Shown in pieces: positions 17,836 through 26,625 of a DNA stretch of 64,000 bases. Each line of letters starts with the position of its first letter. Within the stretch, counting starts at the first letter, position 1. The translations under genes and the position numbers were made by a program. This stretch comes from Myxococcales bacterium (GTDB lineage Bacteria > Myxococcota > UBA727 > VGSZ01), in the NCBI GenBank assembly GCA_023248635.1, contig JAHFED010000001.1, positions 310,001 to 374,000 on the forward strand, given 5' to 3'. The notes under the pieces were generated by a model. It saw only the letters and a list, made by a program, of their open reading frames with translations. It was not told where the DNA came from and did no database searches.

Positions 17836-18380
17836 ATTGCGCGCATGCCGGCGAGGTGATCAGTCATCAAGGGGATCCGGGATCAGACGCTGGCGCGCCT
17901 TGAAGTTTGGCTCGTCCAGACGCTGGCGTGCTTTGCCGGCCCTGGAGAAGGGCGCCCAAACGACAACGCGCGCCTCCCGGCGCGCGCATCGATTTCATTC
18001 TATTTTTCGATTGCAGGGCCCTCGCGGGCGACATTCCATGCAAGACGCGGAAGGAGAAGCAGGGTCCGGGCCAGAACACCCGAATTTTGAAAAAACAGGC
18101 ACTTGCAAACACCAGACGTCGCCGTCGTCGTCGAATTCGCGACAGGAATGTCAGGCCCTGGGCCAACGCTTTGCGTTACGGCTCATGGTGATGCGCCTGC
18201 GGGGCCTGACAAGGCTGTCACGCCTGGTGCCGAACCCTGCTTGCGGTTGAGCTCTGCCGGAGATCTCAACGCACCCCCGGCCTCCGCAACTTGTCCGATC
18301 GGCCCCCGATATACTTGCTGTCCCAATCAGCGGGTTGGGTTTCAAAACCACGCGGCACTGCCGCACACAGGGAGACGCAC
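17836..18380. other. Gene-free stretch with R2 fragments and hairpins
   Basis: Of these 545 bases no part looks coding. It holds two truncated R2 fragments (17884-17908 and 17926-17943) and a GC-rich perfect hairpin CGCGCGCC-TCCC-GGCGCGCG at 17967-17986. A T-rich tract to 18008 follows, which could make a weak terminator. An AT-richer patch with A and T runs lies near 18088-18115. No convincing promoter for the gene at 18381 was found. Confidence 0.5.
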
Positions 18381-19280
18381 ATGGACCTTCTTCGCAACAT
18401 CGGCGGCGCACTGGGCATCTCGCACGGCAACCTCCTCAAGGAAGCGCTGAAGTTCGTCGGTCTCCCTGATGGACTTGCCGCTGGTATCGGCGCCGTCGTC
18501 GACCTCAAGAATGGCAACTTCGGTTCACTGCTCTTCAAGACTGGCCCCGAAGCTCTGAAGGCTCTGTTTGGCGGGGGAGTTGGTGCGCCGAACAGCTGCG
18601 AACGCCCGTCGAGCTGCTGCGGTAGCGCTGCCAAGGTTGCAGGCTTCTGCGCTGCCGGTGGAGCGGTTGCGCTCGCTGCCAGCGCCGTCTCTGGGCCCGG
18701 GGGCATCACGACCGCGCTCGGTGGGCTCGGGGCGATGATGAAGGGCATCCTCGGCATCGCTGGCGGCCTCGGCATGGGAGCCTTGGCCGTCGGAGCCGGC
18801 TCGATGGCCTTTGGTGCCCTGACCGGGTTCCGGGACCAGGAGGTGCGCAAGGAGTTTGGTCAGAGCCGCACGCAACAGGGCATCGGCTCGGGCTCCATGG
18901 TCGCCGCGCTGAAGCCCCCGGTCACCTTCGAAGACCTCATCTCCGCCTTCATGATCGATTTCGTGAAGGACAAGCAGAAGGAGATCGAAGGCAAGCTCGA
19001 CAAGCTGCGCAAGACGGCCGAGAACGCGGAAGGCAGCGGGGCCGAAGGCGGCGTCCGTGGCTTCTTCGGCGGCTTGCTGCGCAACATCCCCCTCGTTGGT
19101 GGCCTCATCGGCGGCAAGCAGGATTCCGACAAGAGCAAGGGTTCGGAATCGCGCAACATCGAATTCGAAATGCTGAAGAACGAGATGCAGAAGCTGTCCC
19201 AAATGCAGCAGGCGATGTCGAACGTGTTGAACGAAATCCACACGCTCGCCATGTCGGCCATCCGCAGCATCAAGGGCTGA
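18381..19280 (+). CDS. Unknown protein with hydrophobic hairpin core and C-terminal coiled coil
   Basis: A 299-residue protein beginning at the ATG at 18381, preceded by GGGAG. Residues about 75-95 contain a cysteine cluster (SCERPSSCCG...GFC). Residues about 90-155 are Gly/Ala-rich and hydrophobic, enough for two or more membrane helices. Then comes PPVTFEDLISAFMIDFVKDK followed by a charged helical stretch. The last 45 residues are a heptad-like coiled coil (LKNEMQKLSQMQQAMSNVL). There is no signal peptide. A hydrophobic hairpin flanked by coiled coils is the general plan of type III secretion translocators, and an orphan sctJ lies 3 kb away. That link is speculative. A strong terminator follows directly. 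Confidence 0.82.
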   Translation: MDLLRNIGGALGISHGNLLKEALKFVGLPDGLAAGIGAVVDLKNGNFGSLLFKTGPEALKALFGGGVGAPNSCERPSSCCGSAAKVAGFCAAGGAVALAASAVSGPGGITTALGGLGAMMKGILGIAGGLGMGALAVGAGSMAFGALTGFRDQEVRKEFGQSRTQQGIGSGSMVAALKPPVTFEDLISAFMIDFVKDKQKEIEGKLDKLRKTAENAEGSGAEGGVRGFFGGLLRNIPLVGGLIGGKQDSDKSKGSESRNIEFEMLKNEMQKLSQMQQAMSNVLNEIHTLAMSAIRSIKG

Positions 19281-19295
19281 GACGGCAGAAGATCG

Positions 19296-19334
19296 GAAAG
19301 AAAAAGGCGCCCGCGATGGGCGCCTTTTTCTTTC
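19296..19334. terminator. Bidirectional rho-independent terminator
   Basis: A perfect 17-base-pair stem (GAAAGAAAAAGGCGCCC with its complement) and a GCGAT loop, with A-tract and T-tract on opposite sides. It therefore works in both directions for the two convergent genes ending at 19280 and 19344. Confidence 0.93.
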
Positions 19335-19343
19335 CGCTCAACG

Positions 19344-19940
19344 TCAGAGCTTGGCTGCGTTGTCCTTGAGGAACGATGCAACTCCCTTTGGATCGGCCTT
19401 CATCGCCGTCTTGCCCTTGTTCCAACCAGCCGGACACACTTCACCGTGCTCCTCGGTGTGCTGGAGAGCGTCGACGAGGCGCAGGGTCTCCTCGATGGAC
19501 CGCCCGAGCGGCAGATCGTTGACCGTCTCTTGGCGAACAACGCCTTGGCGATCGATGAGAAAAGTCCCGCGCAGCGCCATGCCCCCCTCGAGGAGGACTC
19601 CGTAGGAGCGCGCGATGTCCTTGTTAACGTCGGCGATGAGGGGATAGGCGATGCTGCCGATACCGCCGTCGGCCACCTTGGTGTTGCGCCATGCGCGGTG
19701 AACGTGGGTCGAGTCGATGGAGACGCCAAGCACCTCGACCTTGCGTTTCTTGAACTCGTCAATGTGATTGGAGAACGCCAGGATCTCGGTGGGACAGACA
19801 AACGTGAAATCAAAGGGATAGAAAAAGAGGACGACGTAGTTCTCGCCTTTGAACTGGGAGAGCTTGACCGTCTTTTCCTCGCCGTTGGGCATGACCGCGT
19901 CGGCTGTGAAGTCGGGGGCGGGCTTTTGAACGAGAGACAT
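19344..19940 (-). CDS. Typical 2-Cys peroxiredoxin (AhpC/Prx1 type)
   Basis: A 198-residue thiol peroxidase that reduces hydrogen peroxide and organic peroxides in the cytoplasm. The peroxidatic cysteine is C49 in DFTFVCPTE. The resolving cysteine is C169 in EVCPAGW, so it is a typical 2-Cys dimeric enzyme. The conserved Arg side of the active site ([12 protein letters not shown]) is present, and length is normal for the family. The start ATG at 19940 has GGAGG-like sequence (CGGAGGATCCCC) just upstream. It is monocistronic, ending at the shared terminator. No ahpF or thioredoxin reductase gene is nearby, so the reductant is encoded elsewhere. Confidence 0.96.
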   Translation of the reverse strand: MSLVQKPAPDFTADAVMPNGEEKTVKLSQFKGENYVVLFFYPFDFTFVCPTEILAFSNHIDEFKKRKVEVLGVSIDSTHVHRAWRNTKVADGGIGSIAYPLIADVNKDIARSYGVLLEGGMALRGTFLIDRQGVVRQETVNDLPLGRSIEETLRLVDALQHTEEHGEVCPAGWNKGKTAMKADPKGVASFLKDNAAKL

Positions 19941-20078
19941 GGGGATCCTCCGTCGAGCTGGGGGGCCGGGTCGGATGACCTCGGAGATGCTCGGTGTGCG
20001 TCGTCGTCTAGCTTGAGCCCGGGTCTGTCGCCAGTGATCAAGCCGCCCGAAGGCGCCGACGACCGGGCTTTGTGTCCC

Positions 20079-22274
20079 TCAGGGCGCGAGCCACAGGCAT
20101 CCCGCCGCACCCGTCGGCGAGGGATGCACGCGAACGCTCAGGCTGCTGCACGGCGGATCGAGCTCGATCACGCGGCTCGAGCTCATGAAGTCGTCGTCGA
20201 CGGCGATGGTTGTGCTCTCGCTTTCGGGCTGGGCCGGCGTTTCGGCAATGTCGATGGTGATGGGTCCGTGGTGGGCCGCTCGGCTCTGATCCAAGACGCC
20301 GACGCCGACGCTGCGGGCCGGGGGGTTGAGATGGGGAAAGTGCAACACGGTATCTGTGGTCGTCGACGTCGTGAGGGGAACGCAGCGCCGCACCATGTTG
20401 AACACGCGCTCGTCGCTGAGCTCGAGGCCGGCGTCGTCGGCGGCGCGCTTTAGCCAGGGGGCTTCTTCCTTGAGGGGCAGTGCGCGCAGACGGCGTGGCT
20501 GATCGGCGAGAAAGGAGAGGGCCTGCGTTCGCAGCTGGGTGGCGACATCGGGGCGTTGGAGGGCGAGGTTCTGCAGCTCGTGGGGATCGGCGAGCAGGTC
20601 GTAGAGCTCGTCCGAGGCGCTGTGCTCGTCGTGCACCAGCTTGAAATGCGGTGTCCGCACGCCCACTTTGAGCGTCGGCACCGCCGTGAACAGCGGCACC
20701 AAGCGTGGCACGTAGGACGACGACACCAGGGATTGACCCTGGCTGTGAAACGGCGGCGGCAGGCCAAGCAAATCGAGGATCGTCGGGAGGATGTCGGCGT
20801 GACTGGAGGGCCGCGCGGAGGTTTGGGCGCTTGGGAAGAGCCGCGTCGAAATCAGGACCAAGGGCGCCCGCACGTTTTCTTCGTACAAAAACGAGCCGTG
20901 CAGACGGTTGCGCGGGTGCTCGTCGAAGGCTTCGCCGTGGTCGCCGACGAAGACGAAGAGGGTGTCGTCGAAGACGCCGCGGGCGCGGTACCCGCTGACC
21001 AATTGGCCGAAGACGTCGTCGGCGAAGTGGAGGCCGTTTTTGTAGCGGTCCATGAGGTTGCGGTCGCCGAAGGGGCGAGGAGCGTCTGGCGGGAGGAAGT
21101 ACTCGTGGTGTGGGATGAGGGGGACGACGACGAGGAACGAGGGTGCGGCGGGATCTGGACGGGCGTCGAACCAGCTCAAGGCAGCGTCGACCACGGCGCG
21201 ATCGTCGACGCCCCAGCCGTTGTGCCATTGCTCCTCCCTTTGCGGCAGGCTCTCGCCGTCGACCAAGCGCTGAAAACCGCGCTCGGAGAGGAAGGCCAGC
21301 TTGTCGGTGAAGGCGAAGTAGCCGCCGTGAAAAAGGGCCGCGTCGAAGCCCTTGGCCGTCAACACCTCCGGCAATGAGTCGCAGCCAATGCGTGGCAGCG
21401 ACGTCGTCTCCAGCGCCGGCGTTGGATCTGGGTGCAGACCGCACAGCAGCGAGAAGATCGCCTTGATGCTGATGGGGCTCTGCGCCGTGTGCTCGGAGAA
21501 CGTGAGCGAATGCTCGCTCTTCAGCGCGGTGAGTTGAGGCATGGTCTGGGCGTCGACGAAGCGTGTGGCCGTGGACTCCGACAGGAACACGACCACATGA
21601 TTCGGGGCCCGGGTGACTGCGACGTCGACGGCCGCGGACCACGCGGGATCGGGATCCGCGATGTGCGCATCGAAGGCGATGGTCTCTGCCGGCGGGGGCG
21701 GCGAGCTCGGGCGTTGGACCAGTGAGAGGGTGGGCGACGCATCGAGTCCCATGTTGCGCCGCTGTTCGTCGTCGTCGATCAGCCAGCCCAGGGCGCCGAC
21801 CAGCACCAACAGGACGGCGATGGTGCCGATGAGATGGGGCTCGGCTGGTCGGCGACGGGCAGCGATGAGCAAGACGAAGGCGACCGCGACGACGGTGGCG
21901 ATGGCAGGCCAGCCCGCCTGGGTGAGCGAGACGCTGGAGGTCCAGGCCAACTGAGAGGGCGTGAGCGGTGCGCCCAGGCGGAGGGCGAAGAAGACGTCGA
22001 CGGCGCCGAGGATGCCCATCAGCGTTCCCGCCGCGAACGCCATGCGCGGCAGCCATACGCCGACGATCAACAAAGCGAAGAGCAAGAGCCCGTCGACGGC
22101 GAAGCCTCCCGCGCTTCGTGAGCACACCGCGAGAAGGGATGCGCCGCCGGCGGCAAGTCCCGCAGCCGTGGCCAGCTTGAAAAAGACCGAGCCGACCAGC
22201 GCGGCAAGAGCGCCCGCGGGGGCCGCGGCCTGCCTCCCCGTCGTCGGGGGATCAGCGGGCGCGGAAGATGACAC
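20079..22274 (-). CDS. Membrane sulfatase / LTA-synthase-like phosphotransferase
   Basis: A 731-residue protein. The first 175 residues contain about five transmembrane helices. The rest is an extracytoplasmic alkaline-phosphatase-superfamily domain like LtaS, phosphoethanolamine transferases and arylsulfatases. Visible motifs are [14 protein letters not shown] (metal-site Glu), [16 protein letters not shown] (likely Ser/Thr nucleophile), [12 protein letters not shown] (metal-binding DHGE) and [17 protein letters not shown]. It probably transfers or removes a phospho- or sulfo-group on an envelope polymer. The substrate is unknown. The ATG at 22274 overlaps the end of infA by 23 bases and has AAGGG upstream, so coupling to infA is likely. 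A C-terminal beta-rich tail of about 100 residues is extra to the family. Confidence 0.88.
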   Translation of the reverse strand: MSSSAPADPPTTGRQAAAPAGALAALVGSVFFKLATAAGLAAGGASLLAVCSRSAGGFAVDGLLLFALLIVGVWLPRMAFAAGTLMGILGAVDVFFALRLGAPLTPSQLAWTSSVSLTQAGWPAIATVVAVAFVLLIAARRRPAEPHLIGTIAVLLVLVGALGWLIDDDEQRRNMGLDASPTLSLVQRPSSPPPPAETIAFDAHIADPDPAWSAAVDVAVTRAPNHVVVFLSESTATRFVDAQTMPQLTALKSEHSLTFSEHTAQSPISIKAIFSLLCGLHPDPTPALETTSLPRIGCDSLPEVLTAKGFDAALFHGGYFAFTDKLAFLSERGFQRLVDGESLPQREEQWHNGWGVDDRAVVDAALSWFDARPDPAAPSFLVVVPLIPHHEYFLPPDAPRPFGDRNLMDRYKNGLHFADDVFGQLVSGYRARGVFDDTLFVFVGDHGEAFDEHPRNRLHGSFLYEENVRAPLVLISTRLFPSAQTSARPSSHADILPTILDLLGLPPPFHSQGQSLVSSSYVPRLVPLFTAVPTLKVGVRTPHFKLVHDEHSASDELYDLLADPHELQNLALQRPDVATQLRTQALSFLADQPRRLRALPLKEEAPWLKRAADDAGLELSDERVFNMVRRCVPLTTSTTTDTVLHFPHLNPPARSVGVGVLDQSRAAHHGPITIDIAETPAQPESESTTIAVDDDFMSSSRVIELDPPCSSLSVRVHPSPTGAAGCLWLAP

Positions 22275-22470
22275 GGCCCTTGGTCAGGTCGTAGGGCGAG
22301 AGTGCGACCTTCACCTTGTCGCCGAGCACGATGCGGATGGTGTACTTGCGCATTTTTCCCGAAGTGTAGGCGAGCACCTCGTGGCCGTTCTCGAGTTGCA
22401 CGCGGAACATGCCGCCCTGCAGGACTTCTTTCACGGTGCCGTCGACTTCAATCTGGTCTTCGCGAGACAT
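22252..22470 (-). CDS. infA: Translation initiation factor IF-1
   Basis: A 72-residue S1/OB-fold protein that binds the ribosomal A site during initiation. The sequence is canonical from start to end ([17 protein letters not shown], then [35 protein letters not shown] and GRVIFR). The start at 22470 has GGATCC about five bases upstream. The gene lies apart from any ribosomal protein operon and is followed by an overlapping membrane sulfatase gene. Many proteobacteria carry infA alone, and a second copy elsewhere in the genome is possible. Confidence 0.98.
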   Translation of the reverse strand: MSREDQIEVDGTVKEVLQGGMFRVQLENGHEVLAYTSGKMRKYTIRIVLGDKVKVALSPYDLTKGRVIFRAR

Positions 22471-22621
22471 CCAGGATCCGGGTTCAGGAGCAAACAAATC
22501 GCAGGTCGTGGCGACCAACGCGGCGCACTGTACCCATGTCCCCGGCCCCGTCAACGCGAGTGCCGACGACGGTCGACGGCGCGTCATCACCCGAGAAGGG
22601 CATCGAGGCTCAGGCGCGGCT

Positions 22622-22690
22622 GAATTCATCGCCGCCAGGTGATGAACCTGTAGACAATTCACCGACACGCGAAGCGCTGTCGGTGAATTC
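22622..22690 (-). repeat. Palindromic repeat R1, copy 1
   Basis: A 69-base element with two hairpins. The first is GAATTCACCGACAG...TGTCGGTGAATT. The second is TTCATC.CC..G..GGCGATGAA, joined to the first by TGTCTACAGG. It differs from copy 2 (36637-36704) at only two or three positions. It sits in the 488-base gene-free region 22471-22958 between infA and the PP2C gene. Confidence 0.9.
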
Positions 22691-22804
22691 TGAGCCTTCA
22701 ACCAGGCCGGCCATTGAGTTCGACGTCGCCCTGTCGCCGCCCAGCTGGTGGAGGCAGAGAATTCCTTCGGTGTCGCGCAGCCACAGCGTGGTGGACCTTC
22801 CTGG

Positions 22805-22896
22805 TTTGCGCCGTGCCAACGGCGCAAAACAGGAAGCACTTTTGTGCTGCCAACGGCGCAAACCAGAAGGCCCTTTGAGCCGTGCCACGGCTCAAA
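22805..22896. repeat. Palindromic repeat R3 cluster
   Basis: Three hairpins in a row: TTTGCGCCG-TGCCAA-CGGCGCAAA (22805-22828), an imperfect version at about 22840-22862, and TTTGAGCCG-TGCCA-CGGCTCAAA (22874-22896). They are joined by ACAGGAAGCACT. The same hairpin and joint occur at 36503-36538. The stems of the versions differ by compensating changes, which argues for selection on the folded form. The rest of 22471-22958 holds nothing I can name. Confidence 0.85.
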
Positions 22897-22958
22897 CCAT
22901 CCGCACTTCCCGTCGGCGAAGTCGGGCCTTGAGGGCGATTCAACAGGGTTTGAATCCC

Positions 22959-23741
22959 TTAGGGGATGACCTTAATAATCACACAGGTCACATTGTCAGT
23001 GCCGCCATTTTTGTTGGCGACATTGATCAAATTGTTGCACAGACCGTCGATATCTTCGCAGCGCGCCGGATCGCCCTGCCAGCCCTGGACGAGGGTCTGC
23101 ATCTCGTCGTCCTTGATCATTCCTGAGAGGCCGTCGGAGCAGAGGATGTAGAGGTCATTGGGCAGCGGCTCGAGCCGCGAGACGTCGACCTGAACCGTGT
23201 CTTTCATCCCCAGGGCGCGAACAATTACGTTTTTGTGAGGAAATGCTTCGATTTCTTCGGGAGTAAGTCGATGATTCTTCAGATAATCATTCAGGAGTGA
23301 ATGATCCTCGGTGATCAGCTCGAGCTTCATGCCGCGGAAGCGGTAGCCGCGGGAGTCGCCGCAGTGGCCGACGTAGGCGCCGTTGTCGGTGAAGAGCATG
23401 CCGACGATGGTCGTGCCCATGCCGCGCTTGCGAACGTCAGCCTGGGCTGTCTCGAAGATGCGCCGGTTGGCCAGCTTGATGCCGGCGACGAGGCGGTTCT
23501 CCTCGTATTTGAGCCCCTTCTCCTCTTTGTAGGGCCACGTTTGTTCTTCGTCGGCGGCCGTCATCTTGAAGAAATCGGCGACGGAGGTGACAGCGATTTC
23601 CGAGGCCACCTCGCCAGAGGCGTGACCACCCATGCCGTCGGCGACGACGAAGAGGTTCTGGTCGGGTACGAGGATGTGGTTGTCCTCGTTGTGCGCGCGC
23701 TTCATGCCGACGTTGGTGACGCCAGCGGCAAAGAGCTTCAC
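22959..23741 (-). CDS. PP2C-family serine/threonine phosphatase
   Basis: A 260-residue stand-alone PPM/PP2C phosphatase, read from a GTG at 23741 with GGAG six bases upstream. Metal-binding motifs are intact: HNEDN (17-21), [10 protein letters not shown] (35-44), [10 protein letters not shown] (around 125), SDGLSGMI (around 197) and [10 protein letters not shown] (246-255). It would dephosphorylate Ser/Thr kinase substrates in the cytoplasm. No Hanks-type kinase gene is in the window. Longer in-frame sequence upstream is Arg-rich and antisense-like, so I use the short form. The 3' part (22960-23300) has a more relaxed codon use than usual here. It is divergent from the zinc-ribbon/TPR gene. 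Confidence 0.93.
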   Translation of the reverse strand: MKLFAAGVTNVGMKRAHNEDNHILVPDQNLFVVADGMGGHASGEVASEIAVTSVADFFKMTAADEEQTWPYKEEKGLKYEENRLVAGIKLANRRIFETAQADVRKRGMGTTIVGMLFTDNGAYVGHCGDSRGYRFRGMKLELITEDHSLLNDYLKNHRLTPEEIEAFPHKNVIVRALGMKDTVQVDVSRLEPLPNDLYILCSDGLSGMIKDDEMQTLVQGWQGDPARCEDIDGLCNNLINVANKNGGTDNVTCVIIKVIP

Positions 23742-23987
23742 AAGAGACTCCGCACGGCGTCGCGCGGGCAAGGCGACGGCCCGACGTGAGTCCAAAGAAA
23801 CGTGCGGCGAACCATGAGCACCCTGCCTCGACAAACATTGGCACGTCCGGCCCGGCGCGTGCGGGCACGTCAACCGTCGAGGTAGCGCACCCCGCGCGTT
23901 CGTCGCAAGTCGACAGCAGCGTCGACCAGAAAAAGCGCCATCACGCCGGCTGCGAACGCTCCCAGCCTCTTCTGCTAGGTTGCAACG

Positions 23988-25409
23988 GTGCTCGCCCGCT
24001 TCGAGTGTCCCCGCTGCCAAACCGTTTTCCCCCACGAACAGGGCGACGACGATGCGTTCGTCGAATGCCCCTCCTGCGGCGCGCTCGCGATGTCCATCGG
24101 CGAAGCCACCAACGTCGACAGCAATGCTCTGGCCCGGGCCCTCTCCTCCAGCCACGAAGCCCCCACCGACCTCAGAAACACTGCCCTCGGATCGACCCAG
24201 GATCCGTCGGCGGAGTCCGCTGAGCCTTCCGGTCCGCAGCGCGCCGATCCTTTCGCACCCGCGGGCGCCGGCGTCTTTGCCGGCCTCATGGGGAGCCCGG
24301 GTGAGGCGGACCCCACTGGTCCACCGCCGCTCAGCGATCGGCCCGCGCGCGTGAGCGTGCCCCACGACGGCATCGACCTAGGCCTCGACGACGCCCTCGG
24401 GGATTTCTCTCTGCCGACCTCGCCCGGCTCCGCCTCCTCGCCGCTGAAGCCGGCGCCGGCGAAAACCGCTCGCCCTCCTCCGCGCGGGCCCGCGGTCGAA
24501 CAACCGGCCGGGTTGCCGAGCTTGGGTGACTCCCTGAGCGACGACGCCTTCGGGGGCCTCGAGGCTGCCTTCGACATCATGGCCGCCAAACCCACGGGGA
24601 ACCGCCGCGGCAAAGACGGCCTCTCCGAGGACGATCGGCGTTTCCTGCGCGGTGAGCCGACGGCGCAGGCTCCGGCGAAATCTGGCGCGACCCGCGCCCC
24701 GCCCCAGCGCCCCCCCGCTCGTCCCGCCCAGCGTCCGCCGCCCCGGACCGCCGCCCAGCGCCCGCGGGAGCGATCGCGCGGCATCGTCTTGTCCCTCGAG
24801 GCCCGGCAGGCCGCCTTTTTGCCCCTGCGTGTGGCCAGCGGCCCCATCAAGGCCCAGGGACCCAGCGAGGACCCAGCGCCGCCATCGGGGGAGCACACCC
24901 TCCCGCTGCTGCAACTCCCTCGATCCGCTGCCAAGCCCGTCGAGGCCACCACCATCGTGCCAAAGACGCCCCGCCGCGTCGTGCACGAGAAACCTTCGAT
25001 CCTCGGCGGCCTGCCCGCCCTCGCCCTCGGCATCGCTGTCGTCGTCGGTCTCTTTGGGGGTGCGGCGGCGGGAGCGCTGACGGCGCCGACATCAGTGAAA
25101 CGCAACGACGCGCGCGGACGGGCCGAGCTGCAGCTTGCGGAAGGCAACCGGTTTTACAACGACGGCCGCTTCGACGACGCCCTCGGCAAGTACAAGGGCG
25201 CCATCAACATCGATCGCACCTTCGCGCTCGCCCACCGCGCCAAAGGTGCTGCGCTCGCCAAGCAACAGCACTGGGATGAAGCCGCCACCGCCTACCGCGA
25301 GTACCTGGGCCTCGAGAGCTCCGCCATCGATGCCAGCGACGTCAAAGAGGCGTTGGCGCGCCGGGGCATCCTCCCCGAACGCGCCCACGATCAGGCTGCC
25401 AGCCCGTGA
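23988..25409 (+). CDS. Zinc-ribbon, TM and TPR protein
   Basis: A 473-residue protein read from a GTG at 23988. Residues 7-32 form a zinc ribbon of the MJ0042/PilZ-associated type (CPRCQTVF...CPSCGAL). A long Pro/Ala-rich disordered region follows (about 50-335), with Arg-Pro-rich runs around 225-260. One transmembrane helix (GLPALALGIAVVVGLFGGAA, about 345-365) leads to about 100 residues with TPR helices (AELQLAEGNRFYNDGRFDDA, then AHRAKGAALAKQQHW). Proteins with this plan are common in myxobacteria and probably act as membrane scaffolds. The next gene overlaps by GTGA and also has a TM helix and TPR-like end. Confidence 0.88.
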   Translation: MLARFECPRCQTVFPHEQGDDDAFVECPSCGALAMSIGEATNVDSNALARALSSSHEAPTDLRNTALGSTQDPSAESAEPSGPQRADPFAPAGAGVFAGLMGSPGEADPTGPPPLSDRPARVSVPHDGIDLGLDDALGDFSLPTSPGSASSPLKPAPAKTARPPPRGPAVEQPAGLPSLGDSLSDDAFGGLEAAFDIMAAKPTGNRRGKDGLSEDDRRFLRGEPTAQAPAKSGATRAPPQRPPARPAQRPPPRTAAQRPRERSRGIVLSLEARQAAFLPLRVASGPIKAQGPSEDPAPPSGEHTLPLLQLPRSAAKPVEATTIVPKTPRRVVHEKPSILGGLPALALGIAVVVGLFGGAAAGALTAPTSVKRNDARGRAELQLAEGNRFYNDGRFDDALGKYKGAINIDRTFALAHRAKGAALAKQQHWDEAATAYREYLGLESSAIDASDVKEALARRGILPERAHDQAASP

Positions 25410-26059
25410 GCCCGGTCGAGACAGCGGCGACCCGGGGGCCGTCGTCGACAGCATGGCCGCCCCCTGCCTCCATTCCTCCGTCGTGGGCCCGACCCGCTGA
25501 AGAGGTGGCCGGCGACAAGAGCCGAGGCGCAGGCCGCGCCCCGTGGCTCCTTCTGGTGGCGCTGTTGGGCCTCTTTGTCCTCGTCGCCGCCCCCCAGCTC
25601 ACGGCGCTCAGGACGGGCCCGTCGCCCCGGTCCCTTTTGCCCACGCCGGCGCCGGTGCCGTTGGCCGAGGTTCCGCCTCCTGCCCCTGTCGAAACGATAA
25701 TTGCCGCAGCAGCGCCGCCGCCCATCGCCAGCGCCCCCGAGCCCGTGCTGCAACGCACGGCAGCGCTTGCACCCGAAGACGACGACGCTGTGCCTGGGGA
25801 TCCGGTTGCGGTGAAGCCAAACACCGGGCCGCCCAGAGACGAAGCCGCCCACCGGCGGGCAGGCGTGCTCCTGCGAGCGGCCCAGCGCGCGGCGAAGGCC
25901 GGCGACTCCGAAAAAGCGCGCGCCTTCGCCGAGGATGCCGTCGACAAGGATCCGCGCTGCGGCGAGTGCTGGGGAACCGTGGCCTTCCTTCGTCGCCAGT
26001 CAGGCGACCTTGAGGGCTCGCGCGCTGCCCGCCGACAAGCCCGCCTGCTCGCACCCTGA
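25406..26059 (+). CDS. Membrane-anchored TPR-like protein
   Basis: A 217-residue protein with a GTG start at 25406 that overlaps the preceding stop by 4 bases. There is a Pro-rich cytoplasmic N-terminus, one transmembrane helix (WLLLVALLGLFVLVAAPQL, about 48-66), a Pro/Ala-rich linker, then a C-terminal pair of TPR-like helices. These carry a CGEC motif (AHRRAGVLLRAAQRAAKAGD, then KDPRCGECWGTVAFLRRQSG). The architecture mirrors the end of the gene before it, so the two may form a membrane pair. Function is not recognised. Confidence 0.82.
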   Translation: MSPVETAATRGPSSTAWPPPASIPPSWARPAEEVAGDKSRGAGRAPWLLLVALLGLFVLVAAPQLTALRTGPSPRSLLPTPAPVPLAEVPPPAPVETIIAAAAPPPIASAPEPVLQRTAALAPEDDDAVPGDPVAVKPNTGPPRDEAAHRRAGVLLRAAQRAAKAGDSEKARAFAEDAVDKDPRCGECWGTVAFLRRQSGDLEGSRAARRQARLLAP

Positions 26060-26223
26060 GGCGCCGGAGCGGCGAAGAACCCACCCACCTCGGGCCGGGC
26101 CACAAAGTTCACCTCGACGATTCGGCGTGGCAGCGTCGTCGTCGCAGCACTGAGCGAACGTGTGGTGATGCGGGTCCCGATGGAGCATGCGTCGATCATG
26201 TGTAAGGTTGGATCAACATGGTG

Positions 26224-26391
26224 ATCCCAAGTCCAGTTGAAGTTCGCTCAGGCGCGGGGAGCGCGCGCAAAGCGGAGTTGGGTGGGGGCCCCACCGTCCG
26301 GCTCCGCCGGCGTGGGGGAGGGTCTGCAGCAGACCCTCCAGGAAGAACATCCCCGACCTCGGTGAACGAAGTTCAACGAGATCGGGGATGA
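26224..26391 (+). repeat. Mosaic repeat R4, copy 2
   Basis: First unit of a tandem pair that fills most of the 566-base gene-free stretch 26060-26625. It contains blocks that can fold: CGCGGGGAGCGCGCG, GGGGGCCCCACC...GGTGGG-like, CCGGCTCCGCCGG, and GAGGGTCTGCAGCAGACCCTC. It ends with a CGAGATCGGGGAT block that pairs with an upstream CCCCGACCTCG. It has no coding character. Confidence 0.88.
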
Positions 26392-26394
26392 GTA

Positions 26395-26561
26395 ATCCCA
26401 AGTCCAGTTGAAGTTCGCTCAGGCGCGGGGAGCGCGCGCGAAGCGGAGTTGGGTGGGGCCCCACCGTCCGGCTTCGCCGGCGTGGGGAGGGTCTGCATCA
26501 GACCCTCCAGGAAGAACATCTCCGACCTCGGTGAACGAAGTTCAGCGAGATCGGGGATAAG
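26395..26561 (+). repeat. Mosaic repeat R4, copy 3
   Basis: Second unit of the tandem pair, about 95% like copy 2, with a period of 171 bases. It ends 64 bases before the GspE-like gene. A more diverged inverted copy lies at 7621-7780. Confidence 0.88.
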
Positions 26562-26625
26562 GTTGCTGCTGTAAATTGATGAAGCATTGCTATTTGTTCT
26601 TTAGTGGAAAACTCCCAGGCTGGCG

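Noticed and set aside
20038-22125. A 695-codon Arg-rich frame inside the sulfatase gene
   Set aside because: Frame-shifted shadow of the sulfatase. More than a quarter of the residues are Arg and there is no domain.
26224-26561. Possible CRISPR array
   Set aside because: Only two units of about 170 bases with no spacers. The same holds for 41093-41408.
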